This document shows positions 1-5,931 of a stretch of DNA of 5,931 nt, piece by piece. This DNA comes from Gammaproteobacteria bacterium (GTDB lineage Bacteria > Pseudomonadota > Gammaproteobacteria > GCA-001735895): NCBI GenBank assembly GCA_021767985.1, contig JAASSH010000163.1, positions 1 through 5,931 on the forward strand. Direction: 5' to 3'. The stretch's first letter is position 1. Each line of letters opens with the position of its first letter. The notes beneath the pieces are model-generated. The model did not search any database. It was given only the letters and a program-made list of their open reading frames with translations, and had not been told where the DNA came from. The position numbers were made by a program, and so were the translations under genes.

Positions 1-517
1 CCAGGTGCGGGTAGGTTCGATAAATGGTCATCGCGTCGCTGTACTCGACCATGGCCTCCGTGACGTTGGCGTGCAGGTCGAGGCTGATCACGACCGGAAT
101 CGCGGGGCCGACGATTTCGCGCACGCGGCGCAGCAGCTCGCCTTCACCGTCCTCGTAATGCTCGGTGACCATCGCGCCGTGCAGATCGAGGTATACCGCG
201 TCCAGCGTCCGGCTCGCGCGCAGCCCGCCACAGATCAGGTCGGATACCCGCTCGAAGGCGTCACGCGTGACGTAGCTGCTCGGTTCGGCGGAGGCCCAGC
301 AAAGCGGGAGCAGCTGGTGCCCCTGCTGCTGCGCGCTTTCGATAAAGCCGGCGAGTGGGATGTTGAGCCCCTGCATGACGCCGATCAATTCCTGCCCGAA
401 AGTCAAACCGGGCCAGCTATCCGCGCGCTCGAAATTTTCGAACGGCGCGAGGTGAGGCGCAAAGGTATTGGTTTCGTGCTGAAAGCCACCGACCGCAATC
501 GTTTTCGCGTCCGTCAT
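1..517 (-). CDS. MlrC-like M81 family metallopeptidase, N-terminal part (3' end outside window)
   Basis: Reading leftward from ATG at 517 gives 172 residues without a stop before the window ends. The protein opens with GGFQHETNTF (residues 10-19), followed by LDLHGAM (110-116) and SLDLHANVT (145-153), and ends in a YRTYPH stretch. These are hallmark motifs of the MlrC/DUF1485 (peptidase M81) family. In MlrC, zinc and catalytic residues are a Glu, a His, and an Asp-x-His pair; the likely counterparts are E15, H113, D147 and H149, and the 34-residue H113-D147 spacing fits the family. MlrC itself cleaves linearised microcystin, but most homologues have unknown amide or peptide substrates, so a microcystin role should not be assumed. 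The family is about 500 residues long, so roughly two thirds is missing here. There is no signal peptide, so it is probably cytoplasmic. A weak GGGGA lies a few bases before the start. It follows the di-haem protein gene by 85 bases on the same strand and could share its transcript. Confidence 0.9.
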   Translation of the reverse strand, partial: MTDAKTIAVGGFQHETNTFAPHLAPFENFERADSWPGLTFGQELIGVMQGLNIPLAGFIESAQQQGHQLLPLCWASAEPSSYVTRDAFERVSDLICGGLRASRTLDAVYLDLHGAMVTEHYEDGEGELLRRVREIVGPAIPVVISLDLHANVTEAMVEYSDAMTIYRTYPHL

Positions 518-602
518 GAAAGTCCCCGTCGTCGTTAACGGCCAGAGGATAATCATTTACGGCCAATTAAAGAACCCCGTCAGGCGACCTGGATCTTTGT
601 TT
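518..602 (-). promoter_or_regulatory. Spacer upstream of the M81 gene, with paired direct repeats
   Basis: This 85-base spacer separates the stop of the di-haem gene from the M81 start. It is more A+T-rich than the flanking genes. It contains two near-identical 10-mers, TTAACGGCCA (535-544) and TTTACGGCCA (556-565), whose starts are 21 bases apart, about two helical turns. A weak minus-strand promoter can be drawn: -35 TTCTTT (569-574), 17-base spacer, -10 TATCCT (546-551), which would place the -10 between the repeats. No stem-loop with a U-run follows the di-haem gene, so read-through is possible. Operator and promoter roles are inferred. Confidence 0.25.
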
Positions 603-1739
603 TTACTCGCCGCCCAACGATTCGAGAAAACGGACCAGGTCGTCGACTTCGGATGCGCTCAGTTCAAGCGCACGCAACAGGCGCTGGTCGACGGCATGCA
701 GGCGCTCCGCGTCGAGCTCGGAATAATGCAGCACCACGTCGCGCAGCGTGTCGAGACTGCCGTTATGCATGTAGGGCGCGGTCAACGCCACCCCGCGCAA
801 TCCCGGTATCCGGAACTCGCCCCGGTTGCGCTGCGTCGATTCAAGCTGCCGCGTGCCGACGGCATTTTGCTGCGGATCGCCGTCGTTGTACTTACTCAGC
901 AGGTTGTATGGATTGGCCTTGAGTCGCTCGATGCCGCGGAAGCGGCCGGTGTCGGCGCCGTTGGCGCTGACGTGGGAAATGCCGACGTCGGCAAACTCGC
1001 CGCTAGTGAACCTCGGCCCGAGATGACACAGGTTGCAGCGGCCTTCGCCGATAAAGATCCTGAGACCCCGTTGCGCGCTCTCCGGGTAAGCCTCGACACC
1101 CGCCTGGTCATCCGCTAGCAGGGCATCGCGAAAATCGTCGAAGGCGCTGCGCGGGCTGAACAGGGTTTCCTGGTAGGCGGCCAGGGCCTTGCCGGCATTG
1201 ACCAGAACCAGCTCAGTAGCGTCCTCCTGTACCGGTGAGCCGAAAGCCTCGAGATAGAGTTTTTGGTAGCGCTCCCGGCTCAACAGGACCTCCATGACCA
1301 GGGCCGGCGTCGACGCCATTTCGTCCAGTGCCAGGATCGGGCGGATACTCTGCGCCCATAACGAGTCGTGCTCGCCACCCCAGCCGTACCAGCGGCTGGC
1401 CTTCAGATTCAGCAGGCTCGGGGTATTGCGTGCAAGCGGGCGCCGCCCCTGCCCGGTCGCGCGCCCGTCGGTAAATCCACGGCCCGGGTCGTGACAGCTG
1501 GCACAACTGAACTTCGAATCGTTGCCCAGGCCGTGATCGAAGAACAGCATTTCCCCGAGCCGAATGGCGGACTCGCTCCCGGAAACGGCGTTACTGCTGT
1601 CGCGCGGCAGTTCCGGCGGCCAGGGGCCGTGCTGAGCGATCAGGGCACGCTCCGCATCGCTGAACTCGAGCGCGCCGGCGGAACTGGCGAGGATCGTCAG
1701 GCACAGGCTACAGAGCAACTTACGCAGAAATGATGGCAT
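603..1739 (-). CDS. Exported di-haem cytochrome c peroxidase / MauG-family protein
   Basis: This is a 378-residue protein. Residues 1-23 form a signal peptide: a basic SFLRK start, a Leu/Cys-rich core, and a likely cut after SAGA. The mature protein should act in the periplasm. Two c-haem sites are present, CASCH at residues 79-83 and CNLCH at 235-239. Between them RNTPSLLN (104-111), W120 and E140 match the family's inter-haem Trp region and conserved active-site Glu. The second domain has the PGLRGVALTAPYMHNGSL block (312-329). Classical CcpA peroxidases carry a Met axial ligand in a following MG motif; here that place appears to read VVLHY (335-339). Tyr339 would then be the MauG-type ligand, a by-eye alignment. 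Family members reduce hydrogen peroxide or oxidise partner proteins, and the target is unknown. No mau or methanobactin genes are in view. It starts 76 bases after the transporter gene. No clear Shine-Dalgarno is seen, but the ATG is fixed by the signal peptide. Confidence 0.93.
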   Translation of the reverse strand: MPSFLRKLLCSLCLTILASSAGALEFSDAERALIAQHGPWPPELPRDSSNAVSGSESAIRLGEMLFFDHGLGNDSKFSCASCHDPGRGFTDGRATGQGRRPLARNTPSLLNLKASRWYGWGGEHDSLWAQSIRPILALDEMASTPALVMEVLLSRERYQKLYLEAFGSPVQEDATELVLVNAGKALAAYQETLFSPRSAFDDFRDALLADDQAGVEAYPESAQRGLRIFIGEGRCNLCHLGPRFTSGEFADVGISHVSANGADTGRFRGIERLKANPYNLLSKYNDGDPQQNAVGTRQLESTQRNRGEFRIPGLRGVALTAPYMHNGSLDTLRDVVLHYSELDAERLHAVDQRLLRALELSASEVDDLVRFLESLGGE

Positions 1740-1766
1740 TAGATATGAAAGTCGAGCTTTACCCGT

Positions 1767-1797
1767 TGTATAGCAGCATCGCTCTCAAAATCCACAA
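1767..1797 (-). promoter_or_regulatory. Candidate sigma-70-like promoter for the di-haem gene
   Basis: On the minus strand a -35-like TTGTGG (1792-1797) is followed after 19 bases by TATACA (1767-1772). A TG one base upstream of the TATACA gives an extended -10 (TGCTATACA). Transcription would begin near 1760, about 20 bases before the ATG. The spacer is longer than ideal and the -35 is weak, so this is a by-eye candidate. The rest of the 76-base spacer (1740-1815) shows no convincing terminator for the upstream transporter gene. Confidence 0.35.
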
Positions 1798-1815
1798 CCA
1801 GCTGAAATTATGAAT

Positions 1816-2739
1816 TCAAACCTCGTCCACAGCGGTTGTCACCTGCTTTGGCTTGCGATCTCCGATCAGGTACAGCGACGCTATCAGCAACAGCGCGCTG
1901 ATCCACATTAACGGGCTGGGGCGCTCGGCGAATATCAGCATGCCCCAGATCACGCCGCTGACGACCATGAAATAGTTGGCATGCGAACAAAATATCGGCC
2001 CCTTGAGCCGTATTACCTCGAAATAGATATAAATATCGATCAGCGAAATCAACGCCATGAACACGATCACGCTATGCCCCTCGTTCCAGGACTGCACGTC
2101 CTCCCACTGCCAGTGGAACATGGAAATACCGATCAGCAACAGGCTGGCGACGATCGCCTCGCCGCAGGCGACCTGGTAGGAGTCGGAACCGTCCGGCCAA
2201 CAGCGCGCGGTGTAGTTGTGGTGGATCGCGTAGCTCGCCGGCACCGCCAGCGCCAGCAACAGCCAGTGCCAGGCGACCGCCTCGCTGCTGTGCGCATCGG
2301 GCAGCAGGATCGCGAACACGGCGAACGCGCCGAGTAAGATACCGCTCACCCGCGGCAGGTTGATGAGATCGGTTTTCATCATCCAGGCAAACAACAGCGT
2401 CGCCAGCGGCGAAATGCTGACGATCAGCGTCAACAGCCCGGCCGGCATGTGCGCGATTACCCATAGTTCGAGAATCATCGGCACCAGGTAGCCCGATAAC
2501 GCGCAGACCAGATAGAAAACACAATGCTGCAGGGTAAACAATGGTTTGCGGGCGCGGAGTAGCGCAATGCCGCTCATACCAATCCCTACTCCGACGGTTG
2601 TCAGGGTTAGGATCCCGACGTAGGAAATACCCGACAAGGCCGCGATTTTCATCAGCGAAAAGTAAAGCCCCCAGCTGGTCCCGAGGAACAGCAGGTAAAG
2701 CACCGGTCGTAATCCCGCGGACGAAATCATGGTTAGCAT
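1816..2739 (-). CDS. EamA/DMT-family transporter (minus strand)
   Basis: This is an inner-membrane transporter of 307 residues from the ATG at 2739. About ten hydrophobic segments fall near residues 11-30, 36-60, 72-92, 97-119, 129-147, 156-174, 190-208, 222-243, 248-270 and 277-293, the usual 5+5 layout of two EamA repeats. The FAERPSPLMW stretch (270-279) matches the Glu-containing loop before the last helix in this family. EamA proteins mostly export amino acids or other metabolites, though some import, and substrate cannot be read from sequence. The short tail is charged. An in-frame TTG at 2745 and an ATG at 2730 are other possible starts; none has a good Shine-Dalgarno, and a stop at 2764-2766 limits any extension. 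It is divergent from a second EamA gene of the same length, with weak sequence similarity beyond family features. The shared spacer suggests linked regulation. Confidence 0.9.
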   Translation of the reverse strand: MLTMISSAGLRPVLYLLFLGTSWGLYFSLMKIAALSGISYVGILTLTTVGVGIGMSGIALLRARKPLFTLQHCVFYLVCALSGYLVPMILELWVIAHMPAGLLTLIVSISPLATLLFAWMMKTDLINLPRVSGILLGAFAVFAILLPDAHSSEAVAWHWLLLALAVPASYAIHHNYTARCWPDGSDSYQVACGEAIVASLLLIGISMFHWQWEDVQSWNEGHSVIVFMALISLIDIYIYFEVIRLKGPIFCSHANYFMVVSGVIWGMLIFAERPSPLMWISALLLIASLYLIGDRKPKQVTTAVDEV

Positions 2740-2867
2740 CGACAATTGGAACAGTACGCAAGCCTACATCAAGCCTGGTCCAGCCGATACCCGAAACAGC
2801 GAGTTCACGCATTCCCGCGCGCAGTATTACATTGTCCCGCATCGAACGAACAATTAAGCTTGCCGGC
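2740..2867. promoter_or_regulatory. Divergent spacer between the two EamA genes
   Basis: This 128-base region must hold the start signals of both transporters. A perfect 7-base direct repeat, CAAGCCT, occurs at 2759-2765 and 2770-2776, 11 bases apart, so both copies would face the same side of the helix. It lies 20 to 37 bases upstream of the minus-strand ATG, where a repressor or activator could act. A weak minus-strand promoter is possible: TTGTTC at 2848-2853, and an extended -10 AATACT at 2823-2828 with a 19-base gap. No regulator gene sits beside it. I see no convincing coding sequence in the spacer. Confidence 0.35.
2804..2833 (+). promoter_or_regulatory. Candidate promoter for the plus-strand EamA gene
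   Basis: TTCACG (2804-2809) and TACATT (2828-2833) are separated by 18 bases, and each matches four of six consensus positions. Transcription from here would begin near 2840 and give a leader of about 28 bases. The -10 overlaps the weak minus-strand -10 candidate at 2823-2828, so the two promoters, if real, would compete. This is a weak by-eye call. Confidence 0.28.
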
Positions 2868-3797
2868 ATGAACCAGCAGTCGGAGCTTCCGGGCAGTCAC
2901 GCGATAGATAGCCGTCACGGCTACGCCATGCTGTTGATGGTCATCGGTTCGATCGCGATCAGCTTCGGTGGCCTGGTGCAGCGCAATATCGAGGTTGCCA
3001 CTCCCTGGCAAATAAACGTCTACCGCTCGCTCGGCATGCTGATCGCGATCGGTTTGATCATCGCGCTCCAGAACCGGGGCAAGGTCATGGTGACCCTGAT
3101 GTCGGTCGGCCGCTTCGGCATTCTTGCCGGCAGCCTGCTGTCGGTCGCCGGCATCTGTTTCGTCCAGGCGCTGACCCACACCACGGTCGCCAACGCGCTG
3201 TTCGTACTCGGCGCGATTCCCTTCTTCACCGCCCTGCTGGCGCGACTGTTCCTCGGCGAGCGCTTGCGCCAGTCGACAATGGTGACGATGCTGTTCGCCG
3301 CTTGCGGGCTGACACTGATGGTGTTCAACGGCATCAGTATCGGTTCCGGATTCGGCAACGCGATGGCGTTGCTGACCGCGGCCGGCTTCGCCAGCTACGC
3401 CGTGATCGTGCGCTATCGGCGCCGCATCGAAATGCTGCCGACGTTGCTGATCTCCTCGGCCATCATCATCGTCGTCTCGCTGCTGGTAACCGGCGACAAC
3501 CTGGCATTGCCGCTAAACGATATCCTGCTCTCGCTATTCTGGGGCGGCTGCCTGTCGGGCTTCGTCAACTGGACGTTTATTATCGCGTCGCGCCACCTGG
3601 CCGCGGCCGAGGTCACGCTGATCATGCTGCTCGAGTTCGCGCTGGGCCCGGTCTGGGTCTGGCTATTCGTCGACGAGGTACCGACGCGCTGGACACTGAT
3701 CGGTGGCGCGGTCATTATCGCCGCGGTTGCGGTGCGCGCAATCCTGGAACTGATAAACCAGTCGCGCCCGGAACAGACCCCGAGCCAGCCGGTTTAG
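2868..3797 (+). CDS. EamA/DMT-family transporter (plus strand)
   Basis: This is an inner-membrane protein of 309 residues with two EamA repeats and about ten helices, the first near residues 19-37 and the last near 275-294. The first repeat contains THTTVANALFVLGAIPFFTA (103-122), followed by LFLGERLR (127-134); the second ends in LFVDEVPTRW (266-275). These are the conserved Glu-bearing loops expected before the final helix of each repeat. A soluble N-terminal stretch of about 18 residues and a polar tail (299-309) flank the membrane part. It is probably a metabolite exporter or importer of unknown substrate. The ATG at 2868 is the best start: it lies just before the first helix and after the divergent spacer, though the Shine-Dalgarno is poor. 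The frame is open back to 2541, but that upstream part is arginine-rich, non-membrane and antisense to the other transporter. Its TAG stop overlaps the stop of the opposing dehydrogenase gene. Confidence 0.92.
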   Translation: MNQQSELPGSHAIDSRHGYAMLLMVIGSIAISFGGLVQRNIEVATPWQINVYRSLGMLIAIGLIIALQNRGKVMVTLMSVGRFGILAGSLLSVAGICFVQALTHTTVANALFVLGAIPFFTALLARLFLGERLRQSTMVTMLFAACGLTLMVFNGISIGSGFGNAMALLTAAGFASYAVIVRYRRRIEMLPTLLISSAIIIVVSLLVTGDNLALPLNDILLSLFWGGCLSGFVNWTFIIASRHLAAAEVTLIMLLEFALGPVWVWLFVDEVPTRWTLIGGAVIIAAVAVRAILELINQSRPEQTPSQPV

Positions 3798-4810
3798 TAT
3801 CCGAGCTCCGGCCGTACCACGTTCATTAACGGCTCGCCCGCCAGGTAACGCTGCAGGTTGTTGAAGAAGAGTTCGAGCGTGATCGGCACGTAACTGTCGC
3901 CATCGTCGGCGGAGACGTGGGGCGTGATGACGAAATTGGGGGCCGCCCACAGCGGCGAATCAGGCGGCAACGGCTCCTCGTCGAACACGTCGATAACCGC
4001 GCCCGACAAATGGCCGCTGGCCAGCAGGTTGGCGAGCGCCTGGTAGTCGAAAGTCGAACCGCGGCCGACGTTGATGATACCGGCACCCGGTTTTAGCGAC
4101 TGCAGCCGCTGGGCGTCGAACAGCCCCACCGTTTCGGGCGTCGACGGCAGCGACACGAAGATGTAATCCATGCGCGGCAGCACCGCGTCGAGTTGGTCCA
4201 TCGCCACCATTTCATGCACCTGCGGATGCGGCTTGCCGTGCCGGCTGACGCCGATGATGTGCACCGGCATCTTGTGGAGTTGCCGTGCCGCGCCGCCGCC
4301 AATGCTGCCGACGCCGACGAGGCCCACCGTCTTGCCCTCGATCGGGGTGGAAAACAGCGAGTTCCAGGTCGCGCTGCGCTGATTGGTCAATATGGCAGGC
4401 ATCTTGTTATGCAGCATCAGCACCGCCATCAGCGCGTATTCCCCGGCCTTGTCAGCATGCGCGCCCTTGTTGTTGGTGATAGTTACGCCCGCGGGCACCC
4501 AGTCCATCGGGCACAGGTGTTCGACCCCGGCGCCGATGCAGTGAATCCATTTCAGTTTGGGTGCGATCTGCGCCAGCTTTTCGGTCGGCAGGTTCCAGGT
4601 CAGCAGGATCTCGGTGTCGCGCATCGATTCGATCCAGTGGTCCGTGTCCCAATCCACGAACACGTCGAGTCGTGCGGCCAGTTCCGGAAAGCGCTGCGCA
4701 GCCTGCTGGTACTTTTCCATCGAAATCGTGAACACCGGTTCGCTCTCCGGCGTCGACGGGAAGGTATCCGGTCCGGCGTGATTGTTCTTGATGTGCAGTT
4801 TATGCGTCAT
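3794..4810 (-). CDS. D-2-hydroxyacid dehydrogenase, NAD(P)-dependent
   Basis: This 338-residue cytoplasmic enzyme is expected to interconvert a 2-keto acid and the D-2-hydroxy acid. The nucleotide-binding fold starts with VGLVGVGSIGGG (162-173), holding the GxGxxG loop at 166-171. The catalytic triad is visible: R250 in NVGRG, E279 in FDEEPLP, and H298 in ITPHVSAD. IHCIGAGVEHL (89-99) is the usual substrate-side motif. The end of the second strand reads GVSRHGK (187-193). Family members with an acidic residue there prefer NAD, while Ser-Arg suggests NADP(H), as in glyoxylate/hydroxypyruvate reductases of the GhrA type. This is inference. The length is typical. The start overlaps the stop of the upstream Rieske oxygenase gene in ATGA (4807-4810), and a GGAGGC lies 12 bases upstream, so the two are probably translated in sequence. 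Its TAA stop overlaps the opposing transporter gene. The true substrate is probably an intermediate of the Rieske pathway. Confidence 0.95.
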   Translation of the reverse strand: MTHKLHIKNNHAGPDTFPSTPESEPVFTISMEKYQQAAQRFPELAARLDVFVDWDTDHWIESMRDTEILLTWNLPTEKLAQIAPKLKWIHCIGAGVEHLCPMDWVPAGVTITNNKGAHADKAGEYALMAVLMLHNKMPAILTNQRSATWNSLFSTPIEGKTVGLVGVGSIGGGAARQLHKMPVHIIGVSRHGKPHPQVHEMVAMDQLDAVLPRMDYIFVSLPSTPETVGLFDAQRLQSLKPGAGIINVGRGSTFDYQALANLLASGHLSGAVIDVFDEEPLPPDSPLWAAPNFVITPHVSADDGDSYVPITLELFFNNLQRYLAGEPLMNVVRPELGY

Positions 4811-5931
4811 GAATGGTATTTCGCCTCCAGCGACTTCAGCGCCGCAATCACCGCCGCGTCACGCGCCTCGCCGCTCATGGATTCGGTCTCGAACTGGATT
4901 TGCATGACCTGCTCGCCAATTTCGTTCAACAGTTCGCTATCGTCCCCGGCCTGACGCGGAATCCGCAACACCGTATCGCCGCCGTAGGTCGGGATTGGAT
5001 TTGGCCAGCTGCCGGTTACATGCGAGGGTTTACGCCCCTGCTCGAGGTCGCGACACAGTTTACGCAGTTTCTTGCGGTATTGAATGATCGCCTTGTCGCT
5101 CGGCACCAGGTGTTCCATTTTCTGGTCGGCGATGCGGCCCATGCCCTCTACCGCCTCGGCGTCGCCGGGAAAGCGCTGGCGCTCTTCGTAACTGCGATCC
5201 AGGCGTTCACCCTGTTCGATCAGTTCCGGACCCTCGGGCGTATTGTATTCTTCCGGGTCGGCGCGATCGCCGAAGATGGCCCAGGCAAAGGCGGTCGTAT
5301 TTTCGTCATCGAGCGGCACCACCCAGCGCGAGAACGCGGTGCGCCCGTAGTATATCGGTCGGGTGCCGTCGGCCGAAAACGCCGCGCCGGCCTGGGTGTA
5401 GTTCGGCAGCACCAGTTCGGTGGTGCGCACCCAGACGTGGTCTTCGACCCGACGCACGTTGCTGCCGAGGAAACTCATTTCGCGCTCGTAGAACAACAAT
5501 TCGCCAATCTCGGCCATGCCTTCCGAAAATTGCGCCCGGCTCATGCGGGAATGCAGAAAACTGGTATGGATCGGGTCGAGGATGGCGTCGAGCACCTGCA
5601 GCCAGTTGCAGCGGTAGTCCGCGCGGTAGGGCACCAGCGTCTGGCCGTCGATCTCGAGCGTATCGTATACCGGGAATTCCGGCATTTCCTCGAGCGGTCC
5701 GAGATAGGCGAATATCAGGCCGCGGAACTCCCGTACCGGGTAGGCGCCGAGGCTGGTTTGCCGCATTACCAGTTCGGCGTTTGCCTGCGGCTGGCCGGGG
5801 ATTTCGAGAATGCTGCCATCGACATCGAACAGCCAGCCGTGATAACAGCAACGTATGCCGTCATCCTCGCAAACGCCAAATTCCATCGATGCACGGCGGT
5901 GCGGGCATTGCTTGTGCACCAGGCCGTAGCG
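4807..5931 (-). CDS. Rieske non-haem-iron oxygenase, alpha subunit (5' end outside window)
   Basis: This is the terminal oxygenase of an aromatic-ring-hydroxylating or O-demethylating system; 374 residues are visible. The frame is open to the right edge and begins RYGLVHKQCPH, inside the Rieske domain, so the true start lies beyond 5931. In window numbering (first visible residue = 1), the [2Fe-2S] ligands are C9 and H11 (CPHRR), then C28 and H31 (CCYHGWLF), 16 residues later as the family requires. The catalytic-domain iron site is D119-x2-H122-x4-H127 within LDPIHTSFLH, with D279 in LVPSDKAII as the likely third ligand. The D119 bridge between Rieske and iron centres of adjacent subunits is conserved. 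The RQRFPGDAEA stretch and the adjoining C-terminal layout resemble LigX/phthalate-dioxygenase-type alpha subunits, which act as alpha-only oligomers. The substrate is unknown. An electron-transfer reductase is needed and is absent here. The gene is translationally coupled to the dehydrogenase downstream. Confidence 0.94.
   Translation of the reverse strand, partial: RYGLVHKQCPHRRASMEFGVCEDDGIRCCYHGWLFDVDGSILEIPGQPQANAELVMRQTSLGAYPVREFRGLIFAYLGPLEEMPEFPVYDTLEIDGQTLVPYRADYRCNWLQVLDAILDPIHTSFLHSRMSRAQFSEGMAEIGELLFYEREMSFLGSNVRRVEDHVWVRTTELVLPNYTQAGAAFSADGTRPIYYGRTAFSRWVVPLDDENTTAFAWAIFGDRADPEEYNTPEGPELIEQGERLDRSYEERQRFPGDAEAVEGMGRIADQKMEHLVPSDKAIIQYRKKLRKLCRDLEQGRKPSHVTGSWPNPIPTYGGDTVLRIPRQAGDDSELLNEIGEQVMQIQFETESMSGEARDAAVIAALKSLEAKYHS
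4823..4828 (-). promoter_or_regulatory. Shine-Dalgarno for the dehydrogenase, inside the Rieske gene
   Basis: On the minus strand GGAGGC lies in the last codons of the oxygenase gene, 12 bases before the dehydrogenase ATG at 4810. The spacing is slightly long, but this is the best match near any start in the window. It supports the ATGA start rather than the later in-frame Met31. It would work with ribosomes terminating at the overlapping TGA. Confidence 0.5.

Noticed and set aside
581..602. Short CAGG-CGA-CCTG stem followed by a T-rich run, like a plus-strand terminator
   Set aside because: The stem is only four base pairs, and no plus-strand gene lies upstream that it could terminate.
5..1118. 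Two long plus-strand open frames (5-538 and 516-1118) opposite the M81 and di-haem genes
   Set aside because: They are antisense to genes with clear family motifs, have Arg/Ala-rich or otherwise unrecognisable translations, and arise easily opposite GC-rich coding sequence.
2240..2280. GCCAG-rich quasi-repeats in the minus-strand EamA gene
   Set aside because: They code for a Leu/Ala-rich helix (HWLLLALAVPAS) in the transporter, so low-complexity membrane coding is enough.
2541..2867. Possible 109-residue N-terminal extension of the plus-strand EamA protein
   Set aside because: The extension is Arg/Ser/Pro-rich with no membrane character, lies mostly antisense to the minus-strand transporter, and family length fits the ATG at 2868.
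2072..2869. Minus-strand frame of 265 codons spanning the divergent spacer and overlapping the EamA gene
   Set aside because: Its translation is Arg-rich and resembles no family, while the overlapping frame is a clean ten-helix EamA protein.
2951..3050. Perfect palindrome GATCGCGATC occurring twice, at 2951-2960 and 3041-3050
   Set aside because: Both copies fall in membrane helices and encode Ile-Ala-Ile in the same frame. Codon preference in hydrophobic segments explains them.
4193..4954. Plus-strand 253-codon frame opposite the dehydrogenase and Rieske genes
   Set aside because: It is rich in His, Arg and Ala with no recognisable domain, and is explained as a shadow of two well-supported minus-strand genes.

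Overview
The window is GC-rich (around 60% by eye) and densely coded, with six protein genes, short spacers and G/C-rich third codon positions. Gene content and style suggest an environmental proteobacterium, most likely gammaproteobacterial and possibly marine. That placement is inference from overall look only; nothing in the window is a taxonomic marker. I see no RNA gene, insertion sequence, CRISPR array or phage gene.

Layout from left to right. (1) Minus strand, cut by the left edge: the N-terminal 172 residues of an MlrC-like M81-family metallopeptidase. (2) Minus strand: a complete exported di-haem cytochrome c peroxidase/MauG-family protein with two CxxCH haem sites. (3) Minus strand: a ten-helix EamA/DMT-family transporter. 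(4) Plus strand: a second ten-helix EamA/DMT transporter, divergent from the first across a 128-base spacer and the only plus-strand gene. (5) Minus strand: a D-2-hydroxyacid dehydrogenase, convergent with gene 4; the two stop codons overlap by 4 bases. (6) Minus strand, cut by the right edge: the alpha (oxygenase) subunit of a Rieske non-haem-iron oxygenase. Its TGA stop overlaps the dehydrogenase ATG in an ATGA junction.

The firmest functional unit is the Rieske oxygenase plus dehydrogenase pair, a translationally coupled operon read leftward into the window. It looks like a catabolic module that hydroxylates or demethylates a substrate and interconverts a 2-keto/2-hydroxy acid. The two EamA transporters could move substrates or products, and the M81 enzyme could hydrolyse an amide or peptide bond of a related compound, but these links rest on proximity. 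The di-haem protein acts in the periplasm and is probably a separate oxidative or peroxide-related function. No electron-transfer partner for the Rieske protein is in view; it may lie beyond the right edge.

The three spacers (85, 76 and 128 bases) hold weak promoter-like sequences and two sets of short direct repeats at helical-turn spacing. No convincing intrinsic terminator is visible.
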